This document shows, in pieces, positions 23,406-32,346 of a stretch of DNA of 35,082 nucleotides. The notes under the pieces were generated by a model that made no database searches, was not told where the DNA came from, and was given only the letters and a program-made list of their open reading frames with translations. How positions within the stretch are numbered: the first letter of the stretch is position 1; every line of letters starts with the position of its first letter. Location: positions 1 through 35,082 of the forward strand of contig CANFSB010000014.1 of the NCBI GenBank assembly GCA_947449495.1, written 5' to 3'. The stretch is from Pseudomonadota bacterium (lineage in GTDB: Bacteria > Pseudomonadota > Gammaproteobacteria > Steroidobacterales > Steroidobacteraceae). The position numbers and the translations under genes were made by a program.

Positions 23406-26192
23406 TCATCCGGTGGTCTGTAAGCCTTGGGCGATGCCGTTGACGCTGGCCAACACGGCCTGAAACAGGTCTTCATCTTCGCGTCCGCTGGCACGCCAAC
23501 GCCGCAACAGGTCTACCTGCATCAAATTCATCGGATCGACATAGGGATTGCGCAAGGCAATGGCCCTTTGCAGGGTCCGGTCACCGTCCAGCAGCTCGCT
23601 GGCTTGCTTGATTTGCAGTAGCTGCTCGCAGGCCAGCGCATGCTCGGTCTGCAATTGAGTGGCAAAACGCCGCAGCACCGGCGTGGCCAGTTGGTCGTAA
23701 TGGCGCGCGATCTGCAGATCGGTGCGTGCCAGCATGCGCTCTAGTTCATCGAGCATCTGCGAGAACAGCGGCCAACTGGCATAGCTGTCCCGCAGCGCCT
23801 GCACACCGTGGGCAGTCACAGCCGCGGCAAGGCCCGTGCCCGCGCCATACCAACCGGGCATCATGCAGCGCGATTGCGACCAGGCAAACACCCAGGGTGT
23901 GGTGCGGATGGACTGTAACGGGCTGGCGCCAGCACTGAGCGGACCCCACACGGTGCGCGAGCCGATCTGCATGCGTTCGATGACATCAATCGGCGTGACC
24001 GCCCGAAAGTAATCGTGGAAGTCTCTGTCCTCCATCACCAACTTGCGCCAGGTGTCGCGACTGGCGACAGACAGGGTCGTGGCGCACTGATGGGCCAGTA
24101 CCGACTCGGACTTGCCAGTGCCTGCAACGGTGGCGGCAGTGGCTAGACTCAGTGCGCTGAAAGCGCGCTCGAGGGTGCGCATCGCATTGGGACGCAGGCT
24201 GTAGCCTTGGCTGACGCTCTCGCCCTGTTCGGTGATGCGCAATACACCATGAGCGGTGCCCGCTGGCGCTGACTCAACCATGGCATCGATGCGCGACCCG
24301 CCGCGACCCAGACTGCCGCCGCGCGCATGAAAGATGATCGGCTCTAGGCTGCGCGCCGCAAAGGCCTGCGCCAGACTGCGCTGCGCGTCATAGGCAGATA
24401 GTCGTGTTGTCAGATAGCCAGTATCGCGACAGCCATGTGTGTATCCCACCAGCACACACTGACGACGACCGCGTGCCGCTAGATGTTGGCGGTACACCGG
24501 CTCATCAAGCACCGTGCCGATGATGGTTGCGCAATCGCGCTGTGACTCAAATGACTCGAATAATGGTGCTACATCCAGCGACACGGCACCGCTGCGCTTA
24601 TCGTAGGCACCGGCCCAACGGGCCAGCACCAGCGGCGCAAGCACATCGTCTGGACCACTGACACCGCTGACCACGTAATAACCGATCGCCTCGGCGCCAT
24701 AGCGGTTGCGCGCTTGCATAGCCGCATCAAATACTGCCAGCACGCGTTTGCCCAACGCATCAAACGATCCGGTGGGTCCGATATCGCGCTCCAGCAGTGC
24801 GACCAATCTGGCGTAACGTTCGGCCGGCGGACGCTGCATCCACTGCGGATCATCCAAGCCCTGCGCGAGCACCTCGTGATGCACATCAGCATGCTGACGC
24901 AGATCGAGCATGGCCAAGTGAAAGCCAAACGTACGAGCCCGTAGCACCAGACGATGCACCTGGTGATAACCGGCGTTGATACCCCGATTGGTCCGCAGGC
25001 TGTCGGTCACCAATTGCAAGTCATCCAAAAATTGCGCCGCAGACTCATAGCGGTTAGGGCGACCCTCGTAGGTGTGGCGCAGTCGCTCTGCCACCTGACC
25101 AAAGAAGCTGCGATAAGGCATGCGATCGTGCCGGCCTTGCGAGTCCAGTCGCGCGCCGGGCAACAGCACGCGGTATTCCTCTATGCGGCGCGCAAGCTCT
25201 GTTGAGATGGCCACTCGGCTGGCGCTCTGCGACAAAGACTGAGCCAAGCGCTGACACTCACCAAAATAAGCGTTGATGATCACTTGCTGCTGACGGGCCA
25301 AGGTTTCGCGAATGGTCTTGGCATGCACTTCGGGCGTGCCTTCCATGTCACCGCCGACCCAACTGCCAAAGCCCAGCATATTGGGCAGGTCCAGTTCGCT
25401 TGCCGGCTTGTGCCACAACTTCTCGATTGCAGTGCCCACTTCTTCATAGAACGCCGGCACGATGCGGTAGAGCACCTCCACCAGATGGAAGATGGCATGT
25501 TCGCGCTCATCGGCCACGGTCAGCCGGTTGCGCGGGTGCTCTTCGGTCTGCCAGCCAGCGGTCAACTCGGTGCGAATGCGTGTCCACAACTGTCGTCGCT
25601 CGCGCGGATCAAGATTGGGATTGAGCTTGTCGAGCAACACGCCGGCCATGCGCTGATTACGGCGAAGCTGTGTGCGGCGCGCTGACTCGGTGGAGTGGGC
25701 CACCAGCACAGGACCAATGCGCAAACTGGCCACCAGCGACATCAACTCATCCAGACCCATGCCCTGATCACGCAAGGTGGCTAAAGCCGCCTCGACACCG
25801 CTGGGTTGCGGGCGATCGCTGTCGGTCTGAAAGTATTCGCGGCGGCGGCGAATGCGATGCACACGCTCTGCCAGATTGACAGCACGGAACCACGTCGAGA
25901 ACGCGCGCACCAGATCACGCGCGACTTCAGGCGGGCGGCCGGCCACCCGCTGCGCCAACGCACCCTGATCGGCGCCATCGTCCTCACGCCGCTGAATGGC
26001 CGCAAGGCGATCACCCTCGACCAGGTCAAACAGCGGGTCCCCGCCCTGCTCACGCAGGATCTCGCCGACCAAGGCACCGAGTTGGTGTACGTCTTCGCGC
26101 AGCGCAAGGTGCTTGGCGGGGAACTGAATCTGATGTCGGTGCACGATGGTGACGATTCTACCCGCCGCGGTGCCCACAGTGGCATCCTGCAT
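23406..26192 (-). CDS. ppc: Phosphoenolpyruvate carboxylase-like protein with altered motifs
   Basis: PEP carboxylase family, 928 residues, similar throughout to the Xanthomonas-type enzyme that makes oxaloacetate from PEP and bicarbonate. Retained: His166, Arg432 (LDLRQHA), His622, Arg624 and Arg630 (FHARGGSLGRGG), Arg746 and Arg763 (RTTPWVFAW). Changed: the usual TAHPTE is VAHSTE (164-169), GGD(M/R)DGNP is GGDMEGTP (280-287), and GYSDSxKD is GYTHGCRD (583-590), where Arg589 replaces the lysine equivalent to E. coli Lys546. The C-terminus ends TTG rather than NTG. There is no frameshift or stop. Start is uncertain: ATG at 26192 has a weak GGA; GTG at 26144 would give the family's usual distance to LREDV. 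Activity should not be assumed. Confidence 0.88.
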   Translation of the reverse strand: MQDATVGTAAGRIVTIVHRHQIQFPAKHLALREDVHQLGALVGEILREQGGDPLFDLVEGDRLAAIQRREDDGADQGALAQRVAGRPPEVARDLVRAFSTWFRAVNLAERVHRIRRRREYFQTDSDRPQPSGVEAALATLRDQGMGLDELMSLVASLRIGPVLVAHSTESARRTQLRRNQRMAGVLLDKLNPNLDPRERRQLWTRIRTELTAGWQTEEHPRNRLTVADEREHAIFHLVEVLYRIVPAFYEEVGTAIEKLWHKPASELDLPNMLGFGSWVGGDMEGTPEVHAKTIRETLARQQQVIINAYFGECQRLAQSLSQSASRVAISTELARRIEEYRVLLPGARLDSQGRHDRMPYRSFFGQVAERLRHTYEGRPNRYESAAQFLDDLQLVTDSLRTNRGINAGYHQVHRLVLRARTFGFHLAMLDLRQHADVHHEVLAQGLDDPQWMQRPPAERYARLVALLERDIGPTGSFDALGKRVLAVFDAAMQARNRYGAEAIGYYVVSGVSGPDDVLAPLVLARWAGAYDKRSGAVSLDVAPLFESFESQRDCATIIGTVLDEPVYRQHLAARGRRQCVLVGYTHGCRDTGYLTTRLSAYDAQRSLAQAFAARSLEPIIFHARGGSLGRGGSRIDAMVESAPAGTAHGVLRITEQGESVSQGYSLRPNAMRTLERAFSALSLATAATVAGTGKSESVLAHQCATTLSVASRDTWRKLVMEDRDFHDYFRAVTPIDVIERMQIGSRTVWGPLSAGASPLQSIRTTPWVFAWSQSRCMMPGWYGAGTGLAAAVTAHGVQALRDSYASWPLFSQMLDELERMLARTDLQIARHYDQLATPVLRRFATQLQTEHALACEQLLQIKQASELLDGDRTLQRAIALRNPYVDPMNLMQVDLLRRWRASGREDEDLFQAVLASVNGIAQGLQTTG

Positions 26193-26194
26193 CA

Positions 26195-27100
26195 ATGTCC
26201 ATGTCTACACGGCCCAACCGGGCTGTCACCGGCCTGTTAATGGCTGCTGCAGGGGCCATCCTGTTTGCCAGCAAGGGTCTGTTCTCCAAGGCGCTGTTCC
26301 AGCAAGGGGTCGATTACCAGACCCTGACAGTGCTGCGCGCGCTGTTGGCGCTGCCGCTGTTTGCAGCTCTGGCTGTCCACCGCGGTCTGCGACTGCGCGG
26401 TTTGCCGCCGCGCGCTGTGGCGCAAGCCTGTTTTGCCGGCGTGTTGTGCTACACGGTCGGCGCCTTGATCGACTTCCACGCACTTGAACTCATCGACATC
26501 AGTTTGGAGCGCGCCCTGCTCTTCAGCTATCCGGCGATGGTGGTGTTGTGGACCGCGCTGGTACGTCGCCGCCTGCCCTCCCTGCCGGTGTTGGGCGCGC
26601 TGATATTGACCTGGGCGGGCATCTTGCTGGTGGTGGGCGGCTTTGATGCAGCAGCTTGGCAGCGCAACCTGACCGGCTCACTGATGGTGCTGTTCTGCGC
26701 CACCACCACTGCCACTTACTTTTTGGTGGGTGAGCGCAGCATTGCGCAGCTGGGCAGTACGGGCTTCACCGTCGTGTCGATGAGCGCGGCAACTGCGGGA
26801 GTGGTCTGCTGGTATCTGGCAACGCACCGGCTGGACGCCGTGCTACAGGTCAGTGGCCACGGCTGGCTATTGCTGATGGCCTTGGCCGTGCTGTGCATGT
26901 TCCTGCCCACACTGTTGCAGGCAGAAGGCATCAATCGCGTGGGCGCCGTGCGTGGCGCACTGGCCGCCACGGTTGGTCCACCTGCATCCCTGCTGTTTGG
27001 TGCAGTGCTGTTGGGCGAGCGCCCAGGCGTGATTCAGTTGGTCGGCACAGTGCTGGTGATCGCAGGCATCGTGGTACTGAGCCGCCCTTCGGCCACATAA
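26195..27100 (+). CDS. EamA/DMT-family transporter
   Basis: Inner-membrane drug/metabolite transporter superfamily protein of 301 residues with about ten helices in two EamA repeats. Conserved points are the early GAILFASKGLFSKALF segment, the repeat 1 end with ELIDISLERALLFSYPAMV, and the second repeat with GAVRGALAATVGPPASLL and GERPGVIQLVGTVLVIAG. Members export amino acids, purines and other metabolites; the substrate is not readable here. ATG at 26195 or 26201 (two residues shorter); no good ribosome site for either. The start lies 2 bases from the ppc ATG in the opposite direction. The 3' end overlaps the cytochrome-like gene by 67 bases, antisense. Confidence 0.88.
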   Translation: MSMSTRPNRAVTGLLMAAAGAILFASKGLFSKALFQQGVDYQTLTVLRALLALPLFAALAVHRGLRLRGLPPRAVAQACFAGVLCYTVGALIDFHALELIDISLERALLFSYPAMVVLWTALVRRRLPSLPVLGALILTWAGILLVVGGFDAAAWQRNLTGSLMVLFCATTTATYFLVGERSIAQLGSTGFTVVSMSAATAGVVCWYLATHRLDAVLQVSGHGWLLLMALAVLCMFLPTLLQAEGINRVGAVRGALAATVGPPASLLFGAVLLGERPGVIQLVGTVLVIAGIVVLSRPSAT

Positions 27101-28404
27101 CGGGCGAACTCCGGCTTGGTGGCAATCAAGATCTCGAGCCCCGCCTTGCGATCGGCCGCACTCCAACGATCAAAGCCGGCACTGGTGTCCTGCCCACGCA
27201 GCACGGCCAGCACGCGTGCATACACGTATTCGCGGCCCAACTGCGGCAAGCTGTCAAAATATTCGGTCAGAATGAAATAACTAACAGGCCAGCGAAATAG
27301 CGTGGTCTGCAAACTCAGCTGACGCAGCGAACGTCCCTGAGCGTCGCGCGGGCCACGTGCCTCAAGCGCCTTTTCGAAACCGGCATGGCCACTGATAGGG
27401 CTGGTGAACTCGATAGCATCAGCAAACAACAGGTGTCGCGTCAGCGGCTCGAGCAACGCTTTGACCGTGGTCTGCGACTTGACCGACAGCCCCTCCAGTT
27501 TGGTGGGCAGCACACCGCCCTCAAATCGCGGCAACAACGTGCGCAACTTGAAGTTGGCACGCGTCATAAAGTTCTGCGCGGCGGTTTGGTGTTCCAGCAC
27601 CATCAGTGCCACAACATCGCTTTGGTTGCTGATGTAAGGCTTGGTATTGAACAGACCATCCAGCGTTTTAAGATTCAGCCGCTGAGCATCACTGCGACCT
27701 GCCAGCAACGGATCACCGCTGACAGGCAAGTTGCCCAGATGCAGCTGCTTGCCCACCTGACCGGTGACATACCATCCACCCCAACGATCGCGCAGGGCTG
27801 AATGGTCCGAAGTCTCGTCGGAGGTTTCGCGCCCTGACGGGTTGTGCTCGCCGTCCACCGCTGCCGACAACACCATGAGGCGCGGCACGCCACCACCCAA
27901 CATGGAATAGGTGTCGTGACAGGTCAGGCACCGCCCTGCCTCCCGATCAAAACGCGGCGCGACCGGTGGGCGATTGACGATGCTGTAGAACACCAGGCCC
28001 AGCTCGCTGTCCACAGCAGCCAGCTCCAGCAGCGGCATGCCCTGCACAAAACCGACATAGGCCTGATCGTTGTAATAGACCGCACGCGGTGTGGCCGCCA
28101 CGATGCCATCGATCTGCAGACTGGTTTTGGAATACACCAACACTTGCGATGAGACATCGATGTTTAGCTCTTTGAGCAGTGCATCGAGGTAGCCGCGTGT
28201 CGGGTGATAGTCGAGCTTGACCTCGCCGCTATCAATGCGCTGCTGCAGCCGCGCAAATACGTTGTGTGTTGCCGCCGATGAATAGGCAATGCTGGGGTAA
28301 TCACTGTCATAGCGCAGTGAACCCAGCAATGGCGCATCGGCGGCTTGCGCTGCCGCTGCGGCCAAGGCCAGCAACAGAACACTTGAAACGAATCTAAACA
28401 GCAT
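27034..28404 (-). CDS. Secreted protein with one CXXCH heme motif, function unknown
   Basis: A 456-residue protein with a signal peptide (1-22, cleavage near AQA-AD) and a single c-type heme motif CLTCH (159-163). It resembles an uncharacterised conserved family from memory of segments such as RAVYYNDQAYVGFVQG (107-122), a PRFDREAGRCLTCHD block, RWGGWYVTG and DVVALMVLEHQ. The heme should be attached in the periplasm. No axial methionine can be assigned. The ATG at 28404 gives the signal peptide; the frame is open to 28509 but without support. 101 bases after the KefB-like gene, so co-transcription is possible. The last 67 bases overlap the EamA gene, antisense. Confidence 0.78.
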   Translation of the reverse strand: MLFRFVSSVLLLALAAAAAQAADAPLLGSLRYDSDYPSIAYSSAATHNVFARLQQRIDSGEVKLDYHPTRGYLDALLKELNIDVSSQVLVYSKTSLQIDGIVAATPRAVYYNDQAYVGFVQGMPLLELAAVDSELGLVFYSIVNRPPVAPRFDREAGRCLTCHDTYSMLGGGVPRLMVLSAAVDGEHNPSGRETSDETSDHSALRDRWGGWYVTGQVGKQLHLGNLPVSGDPLLAGRSDAQRLNLKTLDGLFNTKPYISNQSDVVALMVLEHQTAAQNFMTRANFKLRTLLPRFEGGVLPTKLEGLSVKSQTTVKALLEPLTRHLLFADAIEFTSPISGHAGFEKALEARGPRDAQGRSLRQLSLQTTLFRWPVSYFILTEYFDSLPQLGREYVYARVLAVLRGQDTSAGFDRWSAADRKAGLEILIATKPEFARYVAEGRLSTTMPAITSTVPTN

Positions 28405-28505
28405 CAACCACGCTCTAAAAATGTAATGCCAAACAGTGTGTGCCGCATCGGCCCCAAGCAATGCAGCCAACGCTCCACACAGAGTGTGACAACTACGTAT
28501 TTCCT
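28405..28505. other. Gap between KefB-like and cytochrome-like genes
   Basis: 101 bases, both neighbours on the minus strand. It contains a weak stem, CACAC-TCT-GTGTG read on the minus strand, shortly after the KefB-like stop, and an A+T-rich stretch before the cytochrome start that may hold a promoter. No small gene is evident. Confidence 0.3.
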
Positions 28506-30491
28506 TCAACCTGCCAGCAACAGGCTCTCGGCATGCTCCAGCGCTGCCGGCAATCCAAAGATGACCAATATGTCACCCTGACGCAGCGGTATGTCAGCAG
28601 CAGGTTGGCGACCCGTCACGCCCTGGCGCCGCAAGGCCACAAACGCCACCTCAGCACCGCGCTGGCGAACCTGATCCAGTGTACGGCCGACAGCCCAAGC
28701 TCCGGGAGGCAGCACGACTGTGGCTTGATGCTCTATCGGTGCGTCCAGCGAGGCATCGGATTCTTCACCCTCGCGCGGAATGATGGTTCGCAAAGTGGCG
28801 TAGCGACGACTGCGGATGTCTCCCACCGTGCGCACGACACGCGACACCGGCACCTGCAGCAACATCAGTACCTGCGACACCAGCATGAGGCTGGCCTCGA
28901 ACGTCTCGGGCACCACTTCGGTGGCACCTGCAGCGGTGAGCTCGGCGATACCGGCGTCGTCCTGGGTGCGCACCAGTATCGGCACATCGGTGCGCAGCAA
29001 GCGCACAGCCCGCACAATGCCCAGCGCCACTGCTGGATTAGCAAAACTGATCACCACGGCACTGGCAGTGCGCAAGCCGCAACTGAGCAAGACATCTTCA
29101 TCAGAGCAATCGCCATACACCACCGGCTCACCAGCCTGACGCGCCGGGCGTACGCGGGCGGTATCGAGATCAATCGCCACGTACTCAAAGCCCTGCGACT
29201 CCAGCACACGCGCAATGTTCTGACCCACACGGCCAAAGCCACACAAGATGACGTGCTCACGGGCTGCCACGGCATTGGTGGTTTCGGCTTCGCGCTCACT
29301 GGCGCGTTGTGGCGGGCCGCGTTCGGCCAGCAGCCGACGCGCAATGGGCTTGTTGAAACGGATGCCAAACGGTGCCAGCACCATAGTGAGCACCATGGTG
29401 ACCAGCAGTACCTGAGCAATGCTGGCCGGCACTGCGTTGGTAGGCAGCAACACTGTCAGCAATGCCACACCAAACTCGCCGCCACCACCCAATACCATGC
29501 CGGTACGCAGTGCTTTGAAGTGCGTGCTGACAAACGGGCGTGTGACCAATGTCGCCACGCCAACCTTGCCAACAGTGAGGACCACCAGCAGCAGGAAGAT
29601 CACCCAGAACTCGTTCAGGAGCAGATGCAAATCCAGCAGCATGCCGACCGAGATGAAAAACAAGCCCAGCAGCAATTCGCGAAACGGCCTGATGACAGCC
29701 TCGATCTGATGGCGGTATTCGGTCTCTGCCAACATCATGCCGGCAAGAAATCCGCCCAAGGCCATAGAAAGCCCGGCGCTCTGAGTAATCCAGCCAGCAG
29801 CCAGCACCACCAGCAGCACTGTCAGCGTGAACAGCTCCTTGAGCTGACTGCGGGCGATCTCCACCAGCAAAGGTCGCAGCAACAAGCGGCCCACGGCAAA
29901 CACGGTAAGCAGTGACACTGCGCCAAGACCCAATGCGCGCAGTGCACTGGCAGGACTGAACGCACCGGCCAAGGCGCCGGTACCCACCGCAGTGGCCACG
30001 GCCAGCAGCGGTACGAAGGCAATGTCCTGAAACAGCAGGACGGCCAGCGCAGTGCGGCCATGCGTGCGATTGACTTCGCTCTGTTCGGTGAGCTGGCGGA
30101 TGACGATGGCAGTAGATGACATCGAAATGGCGCCACCCACCACGATGGCTGGCAGCCAATCAACGCCGCTCCACCACGCCAACAGCGCAAACACTGTGCC
30201 GGTGCACACCACCTGCAGAAGACCTAAGCCAAACACTTCACGACGCATCGCCAGCATGCGCGGCCAGGAGAACTCCAGACCCAGTGTGAACAACAAAAAC
30301 ACCACGCCGATCTCTGCCAGCAGATGCGTGCCGTTGGTTTCAGCCATCAATGCCAAGGCATGAGGCCCCAACAGCATGCCGACAAACAGATACCCCAGAA
30401 TGGCGGGCAGTCCCAATCGCCGGGCGACCGCCACCACGCCGACAGAGGCCAGCAGTAGCAATAAAACTTGGGTCAGTGGTTGGTCGACCAT
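28506..30491 (-). CDS. KefB/YbaL-like CPA2 cation:proton antiporter
   Basis: A 661-residue monovalent cation:proton antiporter-2 family protein. Membrane part about 1-385 with roughly 12-13 helices, including LFTLGLEFSW (67-76), SMSSTAIVIRQL and VLLFQDIA (151-158). A cytoplasmic RCK/TrkA-N domain follows (about 412-540) with the dinucleotide motif VILCGFGRVGQ (414-424) and an acidic VAIDLD. A TrkA-C domain (about 560-655) closes it. Such proteins export K+ or Na+ for H+ under nucleotide control; Kef proteins respond to glutathione adducts. No KefF/KefG ancillary gene is adjacent. ATG at 30491 has a GGA five bases upstream. It diverges from the SYLF gene across 98 bases. Confidence 0.92.
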   Translation of the reverse strand: MVDQPLTQVLLLLLASVGVVAVARRLGLPAILGYLFVGMLLGPHALALMAETNGTHLLAEIGVVFLLFTLGLEFSWPRMLAMRREVFGLGLLQVVCTGTVFALLAWWSGVDWLPAIVVGGAISMSSTAIVIRQLTEQSEVNRTHGRTALAVLLFQDIAFVPLLAVATAVGTGALAGAFSPASALRALGLGAVSLLTVFAVGRLLLRPLLVEIARSQLKELFTLTVLLVVLAAGWITQSAGLSMALGGFLAGMMLAETEYRHQIEAVIRPFRELLLGLFFISVGMLLDLHLLLNEFWVIFLLLVVLTVGKVGVATLVTRPFVSTHFKALRTGMVLGGGGEFGVALLTVLLPTNAVPASIAQVLLVTMVLTMVLAPFGIRFNKPIARRLLAERGPPQRASEREAETTNAVAAREHVILCGFGRVGQNIARVLESQGFEYVAIDLDTARVRPARQAGEPVVYGDCSDEDVLLSCGLRTASAVVISFANPAVALGIVRAVRLLRTDVPILVRTQDDAGIAELTAAGATEVVPETFEASLMLVSQVLMLLQVPVSRVVRTVGDIRSRRYATLRTIIPREGEESDASLDAPIEHQATVVLPPGAWAVGRTLDQVRQRGAEVAFVALRRQGVTGRQPAADIPLRQGDILVIFGLPAALEHAESLLLAG

Positions 30492-30589
30492 AAGTCCACG
30501 TTAAGCCGCACGCCGGCGCCCCGCAACGCGCCAGTTCACGCAGTAGAGTAAGCTCTGCCTCGTATTTGTTTGCAGTGAGGATTACGCCC
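30492..30589. promoter_or_regulatory. Divergent promoter region, antiporter / SYLF
   Basis: Ninety-eight bases between two divergent starts. TAGAGT (30544-30549) on the plus strand is a possible -10 box for the SYLF gene, without a good -35 box. TGAGG (30575-30579) is the likely ribosome site for the ATG at 30590. No small gene evident. Confidence 0.3.
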
Positions 30590-31417
30590 ATGCCCCGATT
30601 CACATCCCGGCTCGTCGCTGCCGCCCTGCTACTGCTGTCCTGCATAGCCACCCCCAAAAGCTATGCACAGGCCCGCGAGGAATCGCGTCTGCTGGTGGCC
30701 ACCGAAGTGCTCAGCGAACTACGCGGGCAACGCGATGACTCCATCCCCGACCGTCTGTTGCAGCGCGCCTATGGCATCGCGGTCATTCCCGATGTCACCA
30801 AAGTGGCTTTCGTGCTCGGCGGCCGGCGCGGCAATGGTTTGCTGGTGGTGCGCGATGCCTCCGGCAAGTTCAACAATCCAGTATTTGTGTCGATCACCGG
30901 TGGCGGTGTCGGCTGGCAGATCGGCGTGCAATCGACCGACATCGTGCTGGTGTTCACCACGCGCCGTGGTGTCGAAGGCTTGGCAGGCGGTCAGCTGACA
31001 CTTGGCGCCGGTGCCTCGGTGGCGGCAGGCCCGCTCGGTCGCCAAGGTGAAGCCGCAGCCGGTCTGGATGCCGAGGTGTTCTCGTACTCACGCAACCGCG
31101 GACTGTTTGCCGGTGTATCACTGGATGGCACGGCCCTGTCGATCGACAAGGGCGCCAATGCGCGCTTTTATGGGCGCAGCGGTGTGCTGGCCTCCGAAAT
31201 CATGAGCGGCGCGGTGACACGCGACAACCCGAACCTGCAGGCCTTCATGGCTGAGATCGCCCGCAGCACCAGCGGTAGCGCCGCATCTGGGCCGGCACCG
31301 ACCCCGGCCAAGGCCCCTGCCATGCCGGTTCCTGCGGCCCCAGCGGCTGCTGCACCCACCGGTGGTGCGCGCAGCTTTCCTGCCGAGGACCCGCGTCCGG
31401 GACAGGAACCCAGGTAG
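30590..31417 (+). CDS. SYLF-domain (Ysc84-type) lipid-binding protein
   Basis: A 275-residue exported protein. A signal sequence (1-28) precedes the SYLF domain (about 35-225), which binds phosphoinositides or other lipids in studied members; bacterial roles are unclear. Seen: GIAVIPDVTKVAFVLGGRRG (62-81), then VSITGGGVGWQIGVQ, TTRRGVEGLAGGQLTLGAGAS and FSYSRNRGLFAGVSLDG. The stretch LLLLSC could be a weak lipobox, in which case it would be a lipoprotein; otherwise cleavage follows AQA. The tail (about 236-275) is rich in Ala and Pro and probably unstructured. ATG at 30590; an upstream in-frame start is less likely. Converges on the AEC gene. Confidence 0.9.
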   Translation: MPRFTSRLVAAALLLLSCIATPKSYAQAREESRLLVATEVLSELRGQRDDSIPDRLLQRAYGIAVIPDVTKVAFVLGGRRGNGLLVVRDASGKFNNPVFVSITGGGVGWQIGVQSTDIVLVFTTRRGVEGLAGGQLTLGAGASVAAGPLGRQGEAAAGLDAEVFSYSRNRGLFAGVSLDGTALSIDKGANARFYGRSGVLASEIMSGAVTRDNPNLQAFMAEIARSTSGSAASGPAPTPAKAPAMPVPAAPAAAAPTGGARSFPAEDPRPGQEPR

Positions 31418-31428
31418 CGGATCAAGCA

Positions 31429-31447
31429 GCCGGGCGGTCAGCCCGGC
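31429..31447. terminator. Hairpin between convergent SYLF and AEC genes
   Basis: Perfect inverted repeat GCCGGGC (31429-31435), loop GGTCA, GCCCGGC (31441-31447). It overlaps the AEC stop codon and lies 12 bases after the SYLF stop. No T-run follows on either strand, so a bidirectional, non-canonical terminator is only likely. Confidence 0.5.
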
Positions 31448-32346
31448 AGATGCAACAGCCAGAGCATCACGGGCACATACACCAGCGCCATCAGCACCGT
31501 CAGTGAGGCGGCGCTGGCCGCCAGTTCGCTGTCGAGCTTCTCGCGGTTGGCCATCGCCACCACCGAGAACCCAATGGGCGCCATGCCCGCCAGCAATACG
31601 ACCGCGCGCGGCAAGCCGGTCAAGCCGGCCAATTCGACAAAGCCCCAAGCCAGCGCCATGCCCAGCCCGATGCGCAGCAACACGATGCCCACCACCCGTG
31701 TGGAGCGTAGCAAGCGCACATCAAACAAAATGCCCAGCGCCAGGATCACCAGCAGCAGGATCAGGCGGCCCGCCCAGCCCAGCGTGTCGAGCACCACAGC
31801 CGGCACAGGCACCTGCAGCAGATTCAGCGCCAGCGCCACAATCACCGCCCAGAACGGTGGAAAACTGATCATCCGGCGCAGCAATGCACCGGCACTGGCG
31901 CTGTGGCCGCCATACCAGGCAGCGGTACCAAACACTGCCGTGGCCTGCAAAATCGAATTGCCCACATCAAACAAAGCCAGCTGCGCAAAGGCCTGCGGCC
32001 CCCAACCGGTCAGCACAAAAGGGAACAGGAAGGCGTCGTTAATCGACATGCTGCAGATGATGAAGGCGCCCAGCGAGGCGCGCGGCAAGCCCATGGCGCG
32101 GCCGGTAAACACGGCGACGGCCATGGTCACCAGCATGATGAACAGCGCCGCCAACGGCAGGGCCGCCAGCTCACGGGTCAACGGCGTGCGGGTAATCGTG
32201 GCCAGCAACATGGCCGGCAAGCCGACATTGACCACCAGTTGCAGCATGCGGCCGGCATGCGGTGGGGCGAGCCAGCCGCGCCAACGGGCCAATCGGCCCA
32301 GAGCGAACAGCAGGATGAGGGAAGCAATCTGCATTTGTACTGACAT
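31438..32346 (-). CDS. AEC-family transporter
   Basis: A 302-residue inner-membrane protein of the auxin efflux carrier/malate permease family, with about ten helices. Family features are the early LVVNVGLPAMLLATITR segment, a SMSINDAFLFPFVL stretch with the conserved Asn, FDVGNSILQ, and the C-terminal repeat APIGFSVVAMANREKLDSELAAS. Members move organic acids or auxin-like anions; substrate unknown here. ATG at 32346 chosen over an in-frame start nine codons upstream because it begins just before the first helix. It diverges from the isocitrate dehydrogenase gene. Confidence 0.88.
   Translation of the reverse strand: MSVQMQIASLILLFALGRLARWRGWLAPPHAGRMLQLVVNVGLPAMLLATITRTPLTRELAALPLAALFIMLVTMAVAVFTGRAMGLPRASLGAFIICSMSINDAFLFPFVLTGWGPQAFAQLALFDVGNSILQATAVFGTAAWYGGHSASAGALLRRMISFPPFWAVIVALALNLLQVPVPAVVLDTLGWAGRLILLLVILALGILFDVRLLRSTRVVGIVLLRIGLGMALAWGFVELAGLTGLPRAVVLLAGMAPIGFSVVAMANREKLDSELAASAASLTVLMALVYVPVMLWLLHLPG

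Noticed and set aside
28440-29915. 491-codon open frame on the plus strand, opposite the KefB-like gene
   Set aside because: Composition is rich in His, Gln and Arg, as expected from the complement of a membrane-protein gene; no domain, signal or ribosome site, and the minus-strand gene is clear.
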